Source of the DNA: Opitutales bacterium
Lineage (GTDB): Bacteria > Verrucomicrobiota > Verrucomicrobiia > Opitutales > T3Sed10-336
Assembly: GCA_020831535.1 (NCBI GenBank)
Contig: JAFIGF010000222.1
Coordinates: forward strand, 1 to 40,000
DNA: 40,000 nucleotides
Direction of reading: 5' to 3'
The notes under the pieces were generated by a model. It searched no databases, was not told the DNA's origin, and saw nothing but the letters and a program-made list of their open reading frames with translations. Every line of letters begins with the position of its first letter. Within the stretch, counting starts at the first letter, position 1. The translations under genes and the position numbers were made by a program. Below, piece after piece: positions 23,519 through 32,484 of this stretch.

Positions 23519-24886
23519 ATGGGTCCTAAAACAACGCTCTCTTTTTTTCTTCTCGCACTTTTATTCGTAGTGGGCGGCTGGTATATTCTCACTGTAGAGG
23601 AACCTCCGGAGGAAACCGATACTCCGGAGGCCAAGGTAGAACCGGATCTTGAAGACGGGCCGGAAGCCGTGGTCAAAACTTCCCCATCGGATGGACGGAA
23701 TTTTGTCATTTGGCTGTCGATCGATGGCCTTCATGTGCCTGATCTCGAGACAACGGACACACCCTTCTTTGATTTTATGAAAACCCACGGAGCCTACAGT
23801 CTTCAGCACCGGGTGGTTTTTCCCTCGGTTACGTTTGCCAGTCATGTCAGCCAGGCAACTGGAGTTTTCCCAGGCCAACATGGCATTGTGGCGAACCGGT
23901 TTTATGACCATGAGACGGGGCGTATTTATAGCTATCCCGGGCAGGCTTCCCTGCTCAATGCTGAGCCGATCTGGAATACGGCGCAGCGCCAAGGTGTGCG
24001 AGTGGCAGTGTCGGATTGGACTTTATCTCATCAACAACAAGGTCCCGATGCGACCAGTTACTTTGGGGAGCGGTATGAACGGGGACTGAGGGATCGGGAA
24101 CGATTGTGGCAGGTTTTGGACATCTGGCGCGAGGACCGGTCCCCTGAGACGCTACGCTTGCTTATGGGCTATGCCGTTGGGCCCGATTCTCCGGGGCATG
24201 CCTATGGGCCAGGATCCCCGGAGGTCTTGGCGGCAATCCAACGTGTGGATGGCATTTTGCTGGAATTCTATGACACCGCAGTGGCGTTTTTCGAGACTTT
24301 CCGGGAAGAGGGCGATCAGTTGATTTTTGTCGTCAGTTCGGACCATGGGATGAGTCCGGTTCACTCCCTGGTGCATCCGGGGCACCTTACTGGCCTGGAT
24401 GGAGAAGAGGGTGTGGTGGCGGTGCATTCCGCGAATTTGTTGCATTTGTATTTTGTCGATGCGAATCAACGCGAGACTTTGAGCGAAAGCGTACGGGAGG
24501 CCGTTGACCGCTATGATTTTGCCACGGTCTTCACCCGCGCACAGGCCGAGGAACGTTGGCAGTATGGCCACCCCTCCCGAACGGGGGATTTGATCGTGGT
24601 TCTGGAGACCGGATATACCTTCAGCCGACGCCCGGATGGGGTCACCCAAGGGGCAGAGGAAGGGGGAGGGCCGGTGGGAATGCATGGCTATGATCCGGCG
24701 GATGACCCCAACATGAATACCGCGGTTTTCTTTCTTCGTTATCCCGAAAAAGAGGGCAAAGGTGACCTCGGTCTGATCGATTCGCGGCAATTGCATCCAA
24801 CCGTCGCAGACCTCTTAGGGGTTGAGCCTTCAGCTGAGGCGACTGTGGAACCGTTGATTTTATTCTATAAAAACCATCTTGAATAG
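23519..24886 (+). CDS. Secreted alkaline phosphatase family (type I phosphodiesterase-like) enzyme
   Basis: The 455-residue protein has an N-terminal hydrophobic segment (about 5-24) and an acidic linker (30-55), then a phosphodiesterase/nucleotide pyrophosphatase domain. Metal ligands appear in WLSIDGLHV (D69), VGPDSPGHAYGP and SSDHGMSP, with GMHGYDP near the end. The nucleophile is probably T105 in FPSVTFASHVSQATGVFPGQ, the usual position in NPP-type enzymes. The substrate cannot be inferred. Because no lipobox is seen, it is probably membrane-anchored or periplasmic. It begins 45 bp after waaA. Confidence 0.85.
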   Translation: MGPKTTLSFFLLALLFVVGGWYILTVEEPPEETDTPEAKVEPDLEDGPEAVVKTSPSDGRNFVIWLSIDGLHVPDLETTDTPFFDFMKTHGAYSLQHRVVFPSVTFASHVSQATGVFPGQHGIVANRFYDHETGRIYSYPGQASLLNAEPIWNTAQRQGVRVAVSDWTLSHQQQGPDATSYFGERYERGLRDRERLWQVLDIWREDRSPETLRLLMGYAVGPDSPGHAYGPGSPEVLAAIQRVDGILLEFYDTAVAFFETFREEGDQLIFVVSSDHGMSPVHSLVHPGHLTGLDGEEGVVAVHSANLLHLYFVDANQRETLSESVREAVDRYDFATVFTRAQAEERWQYGHPSRTGDLIVVLETGYTFSRRPDGVTQGAEEGGGPVGMHGYDPADDPNMNTAVFFLRYPEKEGKGDLGLIDSRQLHPTVADLLGVEPSAEATVEPLILFYKNHLE

Positions 24887-24928
24887 TGTATTGGTAGAAT
24901 CTACTGCACCAATGCCTACCCCCTGTCT

Positions 24929-26983
24929 ATGTTTTTTGAAGTTCCCGAGATAATCATCATACTCATCGCTTTTTTCCTTATCGGAGTAAGTGTGCTTGGC
25001 TATGTGTACGGACGCATCCATATGCAAAAAAGTAAAACCGCAGACCAGCGCTCGGCGGCAATCCGTGACAATTCCCGGGATGCGGTGTTTTATTTAAGTG
25101 AGGAAGGGATAATTACGGAAGCAAATCCAGCCGCGGGAAAGATGATTGGAGCACCGGGACATGACCTGAAAGGTCGGCCTCTCGGAGATTTTCTCAAGGC
25201 TTATGACACCAATCCAGAAACGGTCTTGCAACCCGAACAATTGCGGAAATTTTCGTGGTTTGAATTTTTGCGCCAGTCCCAGGGTTTGAATTGTACCGGG
25301 TTGATGGAGAGAGCCGATAAAAGCCACTTCCCGGCAGATTTTTTTATTCAACGAATTGGGGTTTCCTCGGAATGTGCATATTTTGTGCACCTCAGCGACA
25401 TCACGGACCGCTGCCGCATGGAAGAGGATCTCAAACGGGAAAAGAATTTCATCTCCTCGGTATTGGAAATTCTTCCTTCTTTGGTGGTTGTTTTTGATAA
25501 AGAAGGGAAAATTTTGGAATTTAACCGGGCGTGTGAACAACTGACGGGGTACGATCAGGAAGAGGTTCGGGGAAAATCCATTTTATCCTTATTCATTCCT
25601 AAGGAGGAGCAAGAGGAACTCCACAAAAAGGTTTCCGAGGTTTTGATCAACCGTACCGAAAATGTCGTGCTTCACGAAAACCACTGGATAAAACGGGGAG
25701 GGGAAAAGCGTTTGATTTCCTGGTCGAATACGGCCAACTACGATGAAAAGGGAAATTTCCTGTATGGAATCGCCAGCGGGGTGGATATTACGGATAAAAA
25801 GAAAGCGGAAGAAGAACTCCGCAAGAAGGAAAAACTTGAGTCCATCAGCCTTTTGGTCGGAGGGGTGGCGCACGATTTCAACAATATCCTAACCGCTCTC
25901 ATTGGAAATATCTCCCTCGCCAAGTTCGACAGTTCGGGGGATCCTGCCTTGGAGGGTCGATTGGAAAAAGCCGAAAAGGCCTCTCTGCGGGCGCGCAACC
26001 TGGCCCGGCAATTACTCAATGTGGTCAAGGATGGCAGCCCCGTAAGAGAGGTTGTCGGTTTGACCCGAATTATTCCCGAAACGGTACAATTTGCTTTGCA
26101 TGGTTCCAACATCAAGGCTGATATCGAACTTCCCAAGAATTTGCCTCAGGTGAATGCGGATCCTAGCCAAATAAGCCAAATATTCGAGAACCTGACGATC
26201 AATGCCAAACAGGCCATGCCTGGAGGGGGGCATATTTTGATCCGCGGTAAAACCATTCCCTTGCTTGAAATTGAAAGCCGCTCGGAGTTGCCGGAGCCGT
26301 TGAATGATAAGTATGTGAAAATCACTTTCACCGACAATGGGCCGGGCATTGAACCCGAGGTGAAGGAGCGGATATTTCAGCCCTATTTTACGACGAAAGC
26401 CCGGGGATCGGGGATCGGTTTGACCAATTGTTACTCCATTGCCAAAAATCACCGGGGGTTATTGAAGGTCGATTCCACTGTTGGAGAAGGAACGGTCTTT
26501 ACATTATATCTCCCGGCAGAGGATGTTGAGGAAAAAGTTGAAGCCGAACAAGAAACCCGTATCGAAAAAGGTTCCGGACATGTTTTGGTGGTTGATGACG
26601 AAGTGCCCATTCGAAGACTACTGAAGGAAATGTTGACTGGTTTTGGCTATCGCTTTACCGGCGCAAAGGATGGTCCGCAAGCCATTAAGAAATTCAAGGA
26701 GGCCAAGGAACACCAAGACCCTGTGGACATCGTCATTATGGATTTAACCATTCCGGGAGAAATGAGTGGCACCCAGACCATGGCCGAACTTCGCAAAAGC
26801 GATCCCGACCTTATCGGGTTGCTGAGCAGCGGGTATCCAAATTCCGAGCCGATGCGGAAGTATAGCAAATATGGTTTTGCCGGGGCGGTGGCCAAGCCCT
26901 ACAGCGTGCAGGAGATCATGCAAGCTTTGCAAGCGATTCAACCAGCCAATAGTGGTGACTCAAAGCGCGGCCAAAGGGCGTAA
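24929..26983 (+). CDS. PAS-domain hybrid histidine kinase with receiver domain
   Basis: The 684-residue protein has one N-terminal membrane helix (about 7-29). PAS domain one spans about 42-160 and PAS domain two about 175-290 (ILEFNRACEQLTGYDQEEVR). A HisKA domain with phospho-accepting H315 in GGVAHDFNNILTALIGN follows, then a HATPase with N box (ENLTINAKQAM), G1 (FTDNGPGIEP) and G2 (GSGIGLTNCYSIA). A C-terminal receiver spans 550-675, with D605 (IVIMDLTIP) and K in AVAKPYS. All catalytic residues are present. H-D-F-N-N is the NtrB-like H box, which fits its neighbour two genes on, an NtrC-like protein. It heads a likely signalling cluster. Confidence 0.92.
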   Translation: MFFEVPEIIIILIAFFLIGVSVLGYVYGRIHMQKSKTADQRSAAIRDNSRDAVFYLSEEGIITEANPAAGKMIGAPGHDLKGRPLGDFLKAYDTNPETVLQPEQLRKFSWFEFLRQSQGLNCTGLMERADKSHFPADFFIQRIGVSSECAYFVHLSDITDRCRMEEDLKREKNFISSVLEILPSLVVVFDKEGKILEFNRACEQLTGYDQEEVRGKSILSLFIPKEEQEELHKKVSEVLINRTENVVLHENHWIKRGGEKRLISWSNTANYDEKGNFLYGIASGVDITDKKKAEEELRKKEKLESISLLVGGVAHDFNNILTALIGNISLAKFDSSGDPALEGRLEKAEKASLRARNLARQLLNVVKDGSPVREVVGLTRIIPETVQFALHGSNIKADIELPKNLPQVNADPSQISQIFENLTINAKQAMPGGGHILIRGKTIPLLEIESRSELPEPLNDKYVKITFTDNGPGIEPEVKERIFQPYFTTKARGSGIGLTNCYSIAKNHRGLLKVDSTVGEGTVFTLYLPAEDVEEKVEAEQETRIEKGSGHVLVVDDEVPIRRLLKEMLTGFGYRFTGAKDGPQAIKKFKEAKEHQDPVDIVIMDLTIPGEMSGTQTMAELRKSDPDLIGLLSSGYPNSEPMRKYSKYGFAGAVAKPYSVQEIMQALQAIQPANSGDSKRGQRA

Positions 26984-27158
26984 TTACGGTTTCACTGCTG
27001 AGAAAAGGTGTATGGAAGGTAATCAGTCTTCGATTGCTTGTAGGTAAACACGCCGACCGTTCATAAGAAAAAGATAAAACTTTGCTGTTGTTCGGTTAAA
27101 TTACTCCTATGCGAGTAGAACTGGCATTCATGGCATAAAGGATGCTAAAGCAGAGTAT

Positions 27159-27470
27159 ATGTTTGAAGATGGAGATTTAGATAACCTTGCCGAACAGGGC
27201 TTACTTGGAGCGGTCATTTGCAGTGAGAACGGATCAATAACTGATTCTACGAGCGACGACTTGGAAGTGTTTGGCAACATTTTGGGATATGTCGGGCAAC
27301 TGGCCAATATGATCGGAGAGTCTTTCGGGCTCGATGAGGTTCAGCAGGTGCATCTCAAGTCGTCTCAGACGGTGGGTGTTTGTGTTCCTCAGGAAGGGTC
27401 AACCTTGGGCGTGCTCTGCAAACACAGTGCTAATGTAGATAAAATCCTGGAAGAATTTGTGGAGTATTGA
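27159..27470 (+). CDS. Roadblock/LC7-like protein 1
   Basis: The 103-residue protein matches the Roadblock/LC7 pattern: GLLGAVICSENGSITDSTS, a long helix DLEVFGNILGYVGQLANMIG, then DEVQQVHLKSSQTVGVCVPQ and a closing helix SANVDKILEEFVEY. In bacteria such domains are dimeric scaffolds that bind small GTPases of the MglA type. No GTPase is encoded in this window. It lies 175 bp after the histidine kinase and two bases before the second Roadblock gene, so the two are probably translated together. Confidence 0.7.
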   Translation: MFEDGDLDNLAEQGLLGAVICSENGSITDSTSDDLEVFGNILGYVGQLANMIGESFGLDEVQQVHLKSSQTVGVCVPQEGSTLGVLCKHSANVDKILEEFVEY

Positions 27471-27472
27471 GT

Positions 27473-28006
27473 ATGGAAATCGTCGAAAAAATTATAAAAA
27501 ACGTTCTCGAGTTGCCCGGTGTTGATGGAGCTTGCTTGATCGATAAAAAGGGAGAAATCCTGCACAACGCCCTTCCGGAGTTTTTTCTGACGGAATTTTT
27601 TGATGACCTCTCCCGCCGTATTATGAATCTCTTCTCTACGGTGGAAGACAATTATCTTTCTTGTGACGAATTTCTCCTTAAATATCCACAGAAGTTTATT
27701 TTGATGCGCCGCAGCAGGACCGTGCATTTTATCGCGATTGTTGATCCCAGCACGAACCTGGTGTCTCTTAGGATGGTTTCAAATATCGTTCTGAAACATG
27801 TAACGCCGAAAGTCCTGCAAAGCATTCGAAAAGAAAAGGAAGCCATGGAGCCTTCCCCTGTTCCGGTCGTTCGCAACGATCCTCCCGAACCTAAGGCGAT
27901 AATCCCTGAACCCGAACCTCAGGTTCAACCTGAACCTGAACCCGAACCAAAGGTCGAAGCCACTGCTGCCAAGCCCCGTCGCATGTATCGGGGATCGTAT
28001 TATTGA
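27473..28006 (+). CDS. Roadblock/LC7-like protein 2 with acidic Pro/Glu tail
   Basis: The 177-residue product begins with a Roadblock-like domain (KNVLELPGVDGACLIDKKGE, then a helix with FFDDLSRRIMNLFSTVEDNY, then KFILMRRSRTVHFIAIVDPS). From about 125 the chain becomes a low-complexity Pro-Glu tail (EPEPQVQPEPEPEPK) and ends with RRMYRGSYY, a possible binding peptide. The ATG at 27473 is chosen because GGAG (27461-27464) is eight bases upstream; the frame could also start at a TTG two codons earlier. It is separated from the NtrC-like gene by 34 bp. Confidence 0.65.
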   Translation: MEIVEKIIKNVLELPGVDGACLIDKKGEILHNALPEFFLTEFFDDLSRRIMNLFSTVEDNYLSCDEFLLKYPQKFILMRRSRTVHFIAIVDPSTNLVSLRMVSNIVLKHVTPKVLQSIRKEKEAMEPSPVPVVRNDPPEPKAIIPEPEPQVQPEPEPEPKVEATAAKPRRMYRGSYY

Positions 28007-28040
28007 GTAATTTACCCCGGAGCTCACGCAATGATTTCTT

Positions 28041-29306
28041 ATGCAAATAAATTCCGGAACGGTATATCTTTTGGTCGATGACCGACGTCTAAAAAGCAGA
28101 CTATCCTTATATCTCAGAGAGCTGGGTAGGGATGTGCAATCTCTTTCGGCGATTGAGGATTTGACCAAATATGCAAAAAACGATTTGCCGCATAGTATGC
28201 TATTAATAGATACGGCAATGGCAGCGCATTGTTTAGGGAATGGTAAAGCTCGGGGTGAAGAAGAGCGGGAAGCCATGCGTTTGATCTGTGTGATGGATGA
28301 GGAAACACCTGAGGCCGATAGAAGGGAAGGACGTTGGAAGGACAGTGGGGTTGAAACAATACTTTTTTTATCCGGACATCCAGGAAGAGCAAAGGATCGA
28401 CTGGAGGCTGCACTACGGGGAAAGCTGGTCCGAAAAGCCTCCTCTGCCCGGGTTGGCAACTTTCCGAAGCGCGAAGGGTTTCGCTTGTTTAAGAATAATT
28501 TTTCAAGCAAAGCGCAACCATCTTCTCCTAAAAATGGCATCTCTGCGACGAAGGAAGTTTCCCGCTATATCCTCGCGCACAGTACGGCAGGGAAAAGCTT
28601 CCGTCGTCAACTGACAGATCTCCCGCTAGACGCAAAACTGGCGGTATTGGGTGGAGTCACCGGATCCGAGTTTGAATTGGCGGCGAGGGAATTGCATTAT
28701 TTGCGCTTTGGGGAAGAAGGAGGGCCCTACCTGCCTCAGCCAGAAGAGTTAACCCTGGTGAATCTGGAAGAATGGGAAAAGAATTACCAAAAAGAAAAAG
28801 CCAACGGGGTCTGCTATGTGGGGTTAATTGACGATTTGCCACATGAAAAGGTAGAAGTTGTTCAGGCCTTTGTGGAATTCTTGCATAGTTTGCGAAACCC
28901 TTCCCTGACCCTCCTCATGGGGCGGGAGTTGGATCATGAGTTTCGCACGGTGGAATTAGCCGGGTTATGTAAAAAATGGGAGAAGGCGAATGCCCTTCTG
29001 CGAATACCGTCTTTAGGAGAACGACCAGAAGATGTCGCCCCTTTGGCCAATAATTTGATCAGCCAATTGCGGAATTTACATCCTTTTCTGGCTTGCCGCT
29101 CCTTCGATCAAAGCGGCTATAAATTTCTGCAAAAGTATGCCAAGGACCATTCCTGGGAGGGGTTTTGTGGTTTAATCCGGAGTGCAGCTGCAGTCAGTAG
29201 CAAAACCATTCTGGGTGAAAAAGAGCTCGAACCTTTTAAGGACCCGTCTCTGGTGGTTTCTCATATAATCGAAAGCCAAGCCGACGAAGTGTATTTCCCT
29301 AATTAA
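28041..29306 (+). CDS. Degenerate NtrC-like (sigma-54 activator-like) protein without ATPase motifs or HTH
   Basis: The 421-residue protein aligns in order with NtrC-type activators. The receiver-like part (1-125) has VYLLVDDRRLKSRLSLYLRE with D13, D14 and D57. The AAA+-like part has DAKLAVLGGVTGSEFELAAR (197-216), at the place of Walker A (GESGTGKE in NtrC) but without lysine. Then comes NGVCYVGLIDDLPHEKVEVV (255-274) in place of Walker B; its DE pair is not in the usual position. RIPSLGERPEDVAPLANNL (321-339) fits the NtrC PPLRERxEDI region, and SFDQSGYKFLQKYA the start of the AAA+ lid. The GAFTGA loop region is too short and the C-terminal Fis-type helix-turn-helix is missing. It follows the second Roadblock gene by 34 bp. 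Its role is unknown; an adaptor-type pseudoenzyme is the inference. Confidence 0.75.
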   Translation: MQINSGTVYLLVDDRRLKSRLSLYLRELGRDVQSLSAIEDLTKYAKNDLPHSMLLIDTAMAAHCLGNGKARGEEEREAMRLICVMDEETPEADRREGRWKDSGVETILFLSGHPGRAKDRLEAALRGKLVRKASSARVGNFPKREGFRLFKNNFSSKAQPSSPKNGISATKEVSRYILAHSTAGKSFRRQLTDLPLDAKLAVLGGVTGSEFELAARELHYLRFGEEGGPYLPQPEELTLVNLEEWEKNYQKEKANGVCYVGLIDDLPHEKVEVVQAFVEFLHSLRNPSLTLLMGRELDHEFRTVELAGLCKKWEKANALLRIPSLGERPEDVAPLANNLISQLRNLHPFLACRSFDQSGYKFLQKYAKDHSWEGFCGLIRSAAAVSSKTILGEKELEPFKDPSLVVSHIIESQADEVYFPN

Positions 29307-30786
29307 TGAGAGAGTTCGCTGCCATTTGTCCGCTGCGGAGGACGAGCGGAATGCCACCCCCGGGGTGAGCGCTGCCGCCGGCAAAGGCGAGGTTGGGGAT
29401 GGTATCGGCGTTGCGGATACGTTGGAAAGCCGCGAAAAAATTGTTTGAGCTGGCTCCATAGAGAGACCCCTTCCAGGCGCCGAAGCGTTCCTGAAAATCA
29501 TTGGGACTGCGAACTTCCTGCCAGAGAATGTCGCGCTGGGCTGAGAATTCAGGGATTTTCTGCTCCAGCAGGTGAAGGAGGGTGTCTTCGTAGTTTTTCC
29601 ACCGGGAGGCCTCGGGGCGGGCCGGGGCATTGGCGAGAACAAACCAGCCTTCGTGTCCGGGAGGGACGAGCCCTTCCGCAGGGTCATCGGTGAGGCGGGA
29701 AAGGTACAAGGTGGGGTTGTTCAGGGGGCATTGGTCGCGGAAAAGCTGGGTGAATTCGTGCCGATAGTTTTCCGGGAAAAAGATATTGTGCCGGTCCAGT
29801 CGGGGGAACTGCTTTTTCAGGGCGAGCAAGAGGACAAAACCGCTGCTGGAGGCTTCTTGTCGTGCCAACGTTTTTTTCCGTTTCTGGTATTGGGGGTGCT
29901 CTTCCAGCAGCGGACGCGTCCAGGCACTGATCGCGTCGGGGTTGACCACGACCCCTTTGGCCGGGATGGTTTCGCCGTTTACGCGAACCCCGGTGGCCCG
30001 GTTTGGGGCAAAAAGGATTTTTTCAACGGAGGCGTTGAAGGTCATTTGTACTCCCAGGCGCCGGGCGAGGGCTGTTATTTCTTCCACCAGTGTATACATG
30101 CCGCCCCGGACCCGCCAGGAACCGAAGGTGAATTCCACATGGCTGATGACATTGAAAGCGGGCGGAGTGCGGTACGGATCGGACCCGTTGTAGGTGGCAA
30201 AACGGTCAAATAGTTGAATCAGCCGGGGGTCGCGAAAATAGGAGCGCACGACCCGGTGGAGACTTCCGGGCTTCATCATGGCCAGGCCGCCGCGCAGGTG
30301 CCGGGGGCGGGCTTTTCGCAGAACCCGCCAGTCCAGGGGAGCGGATAAGAAAAAGGGTTCGCTGACCTCCCAGAGCCTGGCGGTGTAGGCAAAGAATTTT
30401 TCGGCCCCTACGGCATCGTCGGGAAACTCGCGGGCTATGGCGGCAAGAAAGTCCTTTTGGTTCCCCGGCGCATCGAAGCGGGTGCCATCGGAAAAAAAAT
30501 ACCGGCAGGCGGGCTCGACGGGCTCGATGGTCAGGTGATCGGCCGTTTTTTCTCCCGCCGCCGCGAAGAGTTCGTCGAGGACGAACGGCATGGTCAGAAC
30601 CGAGGGGCCGGTGTCGAAGCGGAAGCCGTCGCGTTCGAAAACATGACATTTGCCCCCCGGGCGGTCGTTTTTCTCCAACAGGTGTACTTTCCGCCCCCGG
30701 GCGGCCAGGTGAATGGCCGCGCTGAGCCCGCCGAGCCCGGCCCCGATGACCAGAGTTTCCGGGGTTTCTGGGGAATTGGCGGGCAT
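29299..30786 (-). CDS. Phytoene desaturase-like carotenoid oxidoreductase
   Basis: The 495-residue protein has the N-terminal FAD motif VIGAGLGGLSAAIHLAARG with LLEKNDRPGGK, DGFRFDTGPSVLT, a central GGMYTLVEEITALARRLG, and the C-terminal AGGSAHPGGGIPLVLRSGQM of the CrtI/CrtN/CrtD group. It introduces double bonds into, or oxidises, a C40 or C30 carotene; sequence alone does not separate these. No phytoene or squalene synthase gene is adjacent. It overlaps the end of the convergent NtrC-like gene by eight bases and follows the M50 protease gene by 22 bases on the same strand. Confidence 0.88.
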   Translation of the reverse strand: MPANSPETPETLVIGAGLGGLSAAIHLAARGRKVHLLEKNDRPGGKCHVFERDGFRFDTGPSVLTMPFVLDELFAAAGEKTADHLTIEPVEPACRYFFSDGTRFDAPGNQKDFLAAIAREFPDDAVGAEKFFAYTARLWEVSEPFFLSAPLDWRVLRKARPRHLRGGLAMMKPGSLHRVVRSYFRDPRLIQLFDRFATYNGSDPYRTPPAFNVISHVEFTFGSWRVRGGMYTLVEEITALARRLGVQMTFNASVEKILFAPNRATGVRVNGETIPAKGVVVNPDAISAWTRPLLEEHPQYQKRKKTLARQEASSSGFVLLLALKKQFPRLDRHNIFFPENYRHEFTQLFRDQCPLNNPTLYLSRLTDDPAEGLVPPGHEGWFVLANAPARPEASRWKNYEDTLLHLLEQKIPEFSAQRDILWQEVRSPNDFQERFGAWKGSLYGASSNNFFAAFQRIRNADTIPNLAFAGGSAHPGGGIPLVLRSGQMAANSLIN

Positions 30787-30808
30787 GGTTGCGAAAGAAG
30801 GCCTCGGG

Positions 30809-31468
30809 TCAGCCGCCGCCGAAAAGGCTGCTTATGAACTGATAGATAACAAGGAACGGCATAACCGCAATTTGCCAGAAAAACATCATGATTTGCCGGA
30901 AGGCGGGAAAGTTTATGAGAACGAGCAAAATAATCCCGCCATACATACTGTATTGCATGAATTTCTCCTCGGGAATTTTCATCGCATGCTTGAGGAAATG
31001 GCTGCCGTCCAAGGGAGGGATGGGGATCATATTGAAGACCACCAGTATCATGTTAATGAAAATTGCTTGGAGAAAGAGGTCGTGTAGATCCGGCAGAAAC
31101 AGAACCAGGATTCCCCCCACTATGGCCACGGTGAGGGCGATGACAACATTGGCGGCCGGACCGGCGATGGTTACGATGAGATCATCCCGCACCGGATTCC
31201 GGAAGTTGCGGGGATTGACCTGAACCGGTTTCCCCCAGCCGATCATAATAAAACCACCGAAAAATCCGAAGATCATCAGAAGCGGAATCAGCACCGTGCC
31301 GATCGGGTCGATATGGGCGATGGGATTGAGGGTGACCCGCCCCTGGGAGCGCGGAAGGTCGTCGCCGATTTTATCGGCCGCGTAGGCGTGGGCGAACTCA
31401 TGCAGTCCGATACTCAGGACGAGAATGAGATAAATGGCCAAGCCTTCGTATAAAGTCAGATCTTGCAT
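30809..31468 (-). CDS. Site-2 protease family (M50) membrane peptidase
   Basis: The 219-residue integral membrane protein has the zinc motif GLHEFAHAYA (H23, E24, H27), the LPRSQGRVTLNPIAHIDPIG segment, and the third ligand motif NMIPIPPLDGSHFL with the aspartate. At least four hydrophobic segments follow the S2P core pattern. No PDZ domain or cystathionine-beta-synthase domain is present, so it is the compact type. Substrates are unknown. It is transcribed ahead of the carotenoid gene, 22 bp away. Confidence 0.9.
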   Translation of the reverse strand: MQDLTLYEGLAIYLILVLSIGLHEFAHAYAADKIGDDLPRSQGRVTLNPIAHIDPIGTVLIPLLMIFGFFGGFIMIGWGKPVQVNPRNFRNPVRDDLIVTIAGPAANVVIALTVAIVGGILVLFLPDLHDLFLQAIFINMILVVFNMIPIPPLDGSHFLKHAMKIPEEKFMQYSMYGGIILLVLINFPAFRQIMMFFWQIAVMPFLVIYQFISSLFGGG

Positions 31469-31535
31469 AGTCCTTTGGCACTAATTCCCATCTTGGGGGT
31501 GAAAGGCAAGGCAAACTCGGGAAAAATGTCAAAAA

Positions 31536-32396
31536 TCAAGGCAGAAGCTCCCAAACGCGATCACGGTGGTGCAACAAATTTTCCTCGGTAATGGTTTCCA
31601 GAATGTCCTGCGCTTGTTCGTATTTGGTGAGATGAACCAGGACCCGTGCCTGGTGGAGTCTCATCAACTGGCGGTCGAATTCCTCGATTACCTGGCTCTC
31701 CATTTCTTCCCAATGGGCGAGAGCCTCGTTCCAGGCCGGGTCCTGCAAATCGTTATAGGCCAAGCCCAGGTGGTATCCGTATTGGGGTTCGGAGGGGTCG
31801 AGCGCCCAGGCTTTACGAAGGGCGGCCATCATTTGCCCTTCCAGCTCTTTCGTCTCGAGAAGATCCTGGTTTTCGAAGTGTTCCCGTTGTTCCAACAGCA
31901 AGTGGCCGACCTGAAAATGGTAGAGTGGTTGGGAGGGATCCAGTTCGGACGCCGCCAGGTAGTAGCCCAGGGCGGTTTTAAAATCCTCTCGGGAGCGGGT
32001 GTAATTGCCGAGTTGGTTTTTGACCATGGGAATGTTTGGATCCCGCCGGTTTGCCTCAACGAAATAACCAGCGGCTTCCTCATGGTACCCGAGGCGATCC
32101 AAAAACAGCCCGTAGGCCACCAATCCCGGCACATAGTCGGGATGTTCCGCCACAAATTCATCGTACTCATCGGCGAGCTTCTGGAAACGGTCTTCCCGGG
32201 CCTCATCCTCCAGTTCCTCTTGCCATCCTTCACGCAAGCGAAGGAGGCGGTTTTCTTTTTCCACAATCGAAGCCAACGCCTCCTGGCGGGCTTTGGCTTC
32301 GACATCCTCCGAAGCGTTCTCCCCTTTGGCGAAGGGAGTGATGAGGAAGGCTAGACTGAAAAGGAAAAATCCGGGAAGAGAACGGGAGAAACGCAT
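31536..32396 (-). CDS. Exported TPR-repeat protein
   Basis: The 286-residue protein, read from the ATG at 32396, has a signal peptide (MRFSRSLPGFFLFSLAFLIT, cleavage near AKG/E). A charged helical region and tetratricopeptide repeats follow (VAYGLFLDRLGYHEEAAGYF with VEANRRDPNIP, then ALGYYLAASELDPSQPLYHF, then YGYHLGLAYNDLQDPAWNEA). An upstream start at 32486 would overlap the divergent gene and remove the signal position, so it was not used. TPR proteins are scaffolds; partners are unknown. It diverges from the MBL-fold gene with an 88-bp gap. Confidence 0.8.
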   Translation of the reverse strand: MRFSRSLPGFFLFSLAFLITPFAKGENASEDVEAKARQEALASIVEKENRLLRLREGWQEELEDEAREDRFQKLADEYDEFVAEHPDYVPGLVAYGLFLDRLGYHEEAAGYFVEANRRDPNIPMVKNQLGNYTRSREDFKTALGYYLAASELDPSQPLYHFQVGHLLLEQREHFENQDLLETKELEGQMMAALRKAWALDPSEPQYGYHLGLAYNDLQDPAWNEALAHWEEMESQVIEEFDRQLMRLHQARVLVHLTKYEQAQDILETITEENLLHHRDRVWELLP

Positions 32397-32484
32397 AGTA
32401 AGGGAAATAGGTGAATTAGCCAGGGAAGAGGAATACGGTTTGCCAAGAATCCGGTTCGGACTTAAAAGTACTCTATCTTGGCCC

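Noticed and set aside
27120-27150. Possible sigma-54 promoter (TGGCATTCATGGCATA) before the Roadblock gene
   Set aside because: The GG and GC dinucleotides are two bases too close for a -24/-12 promoter.
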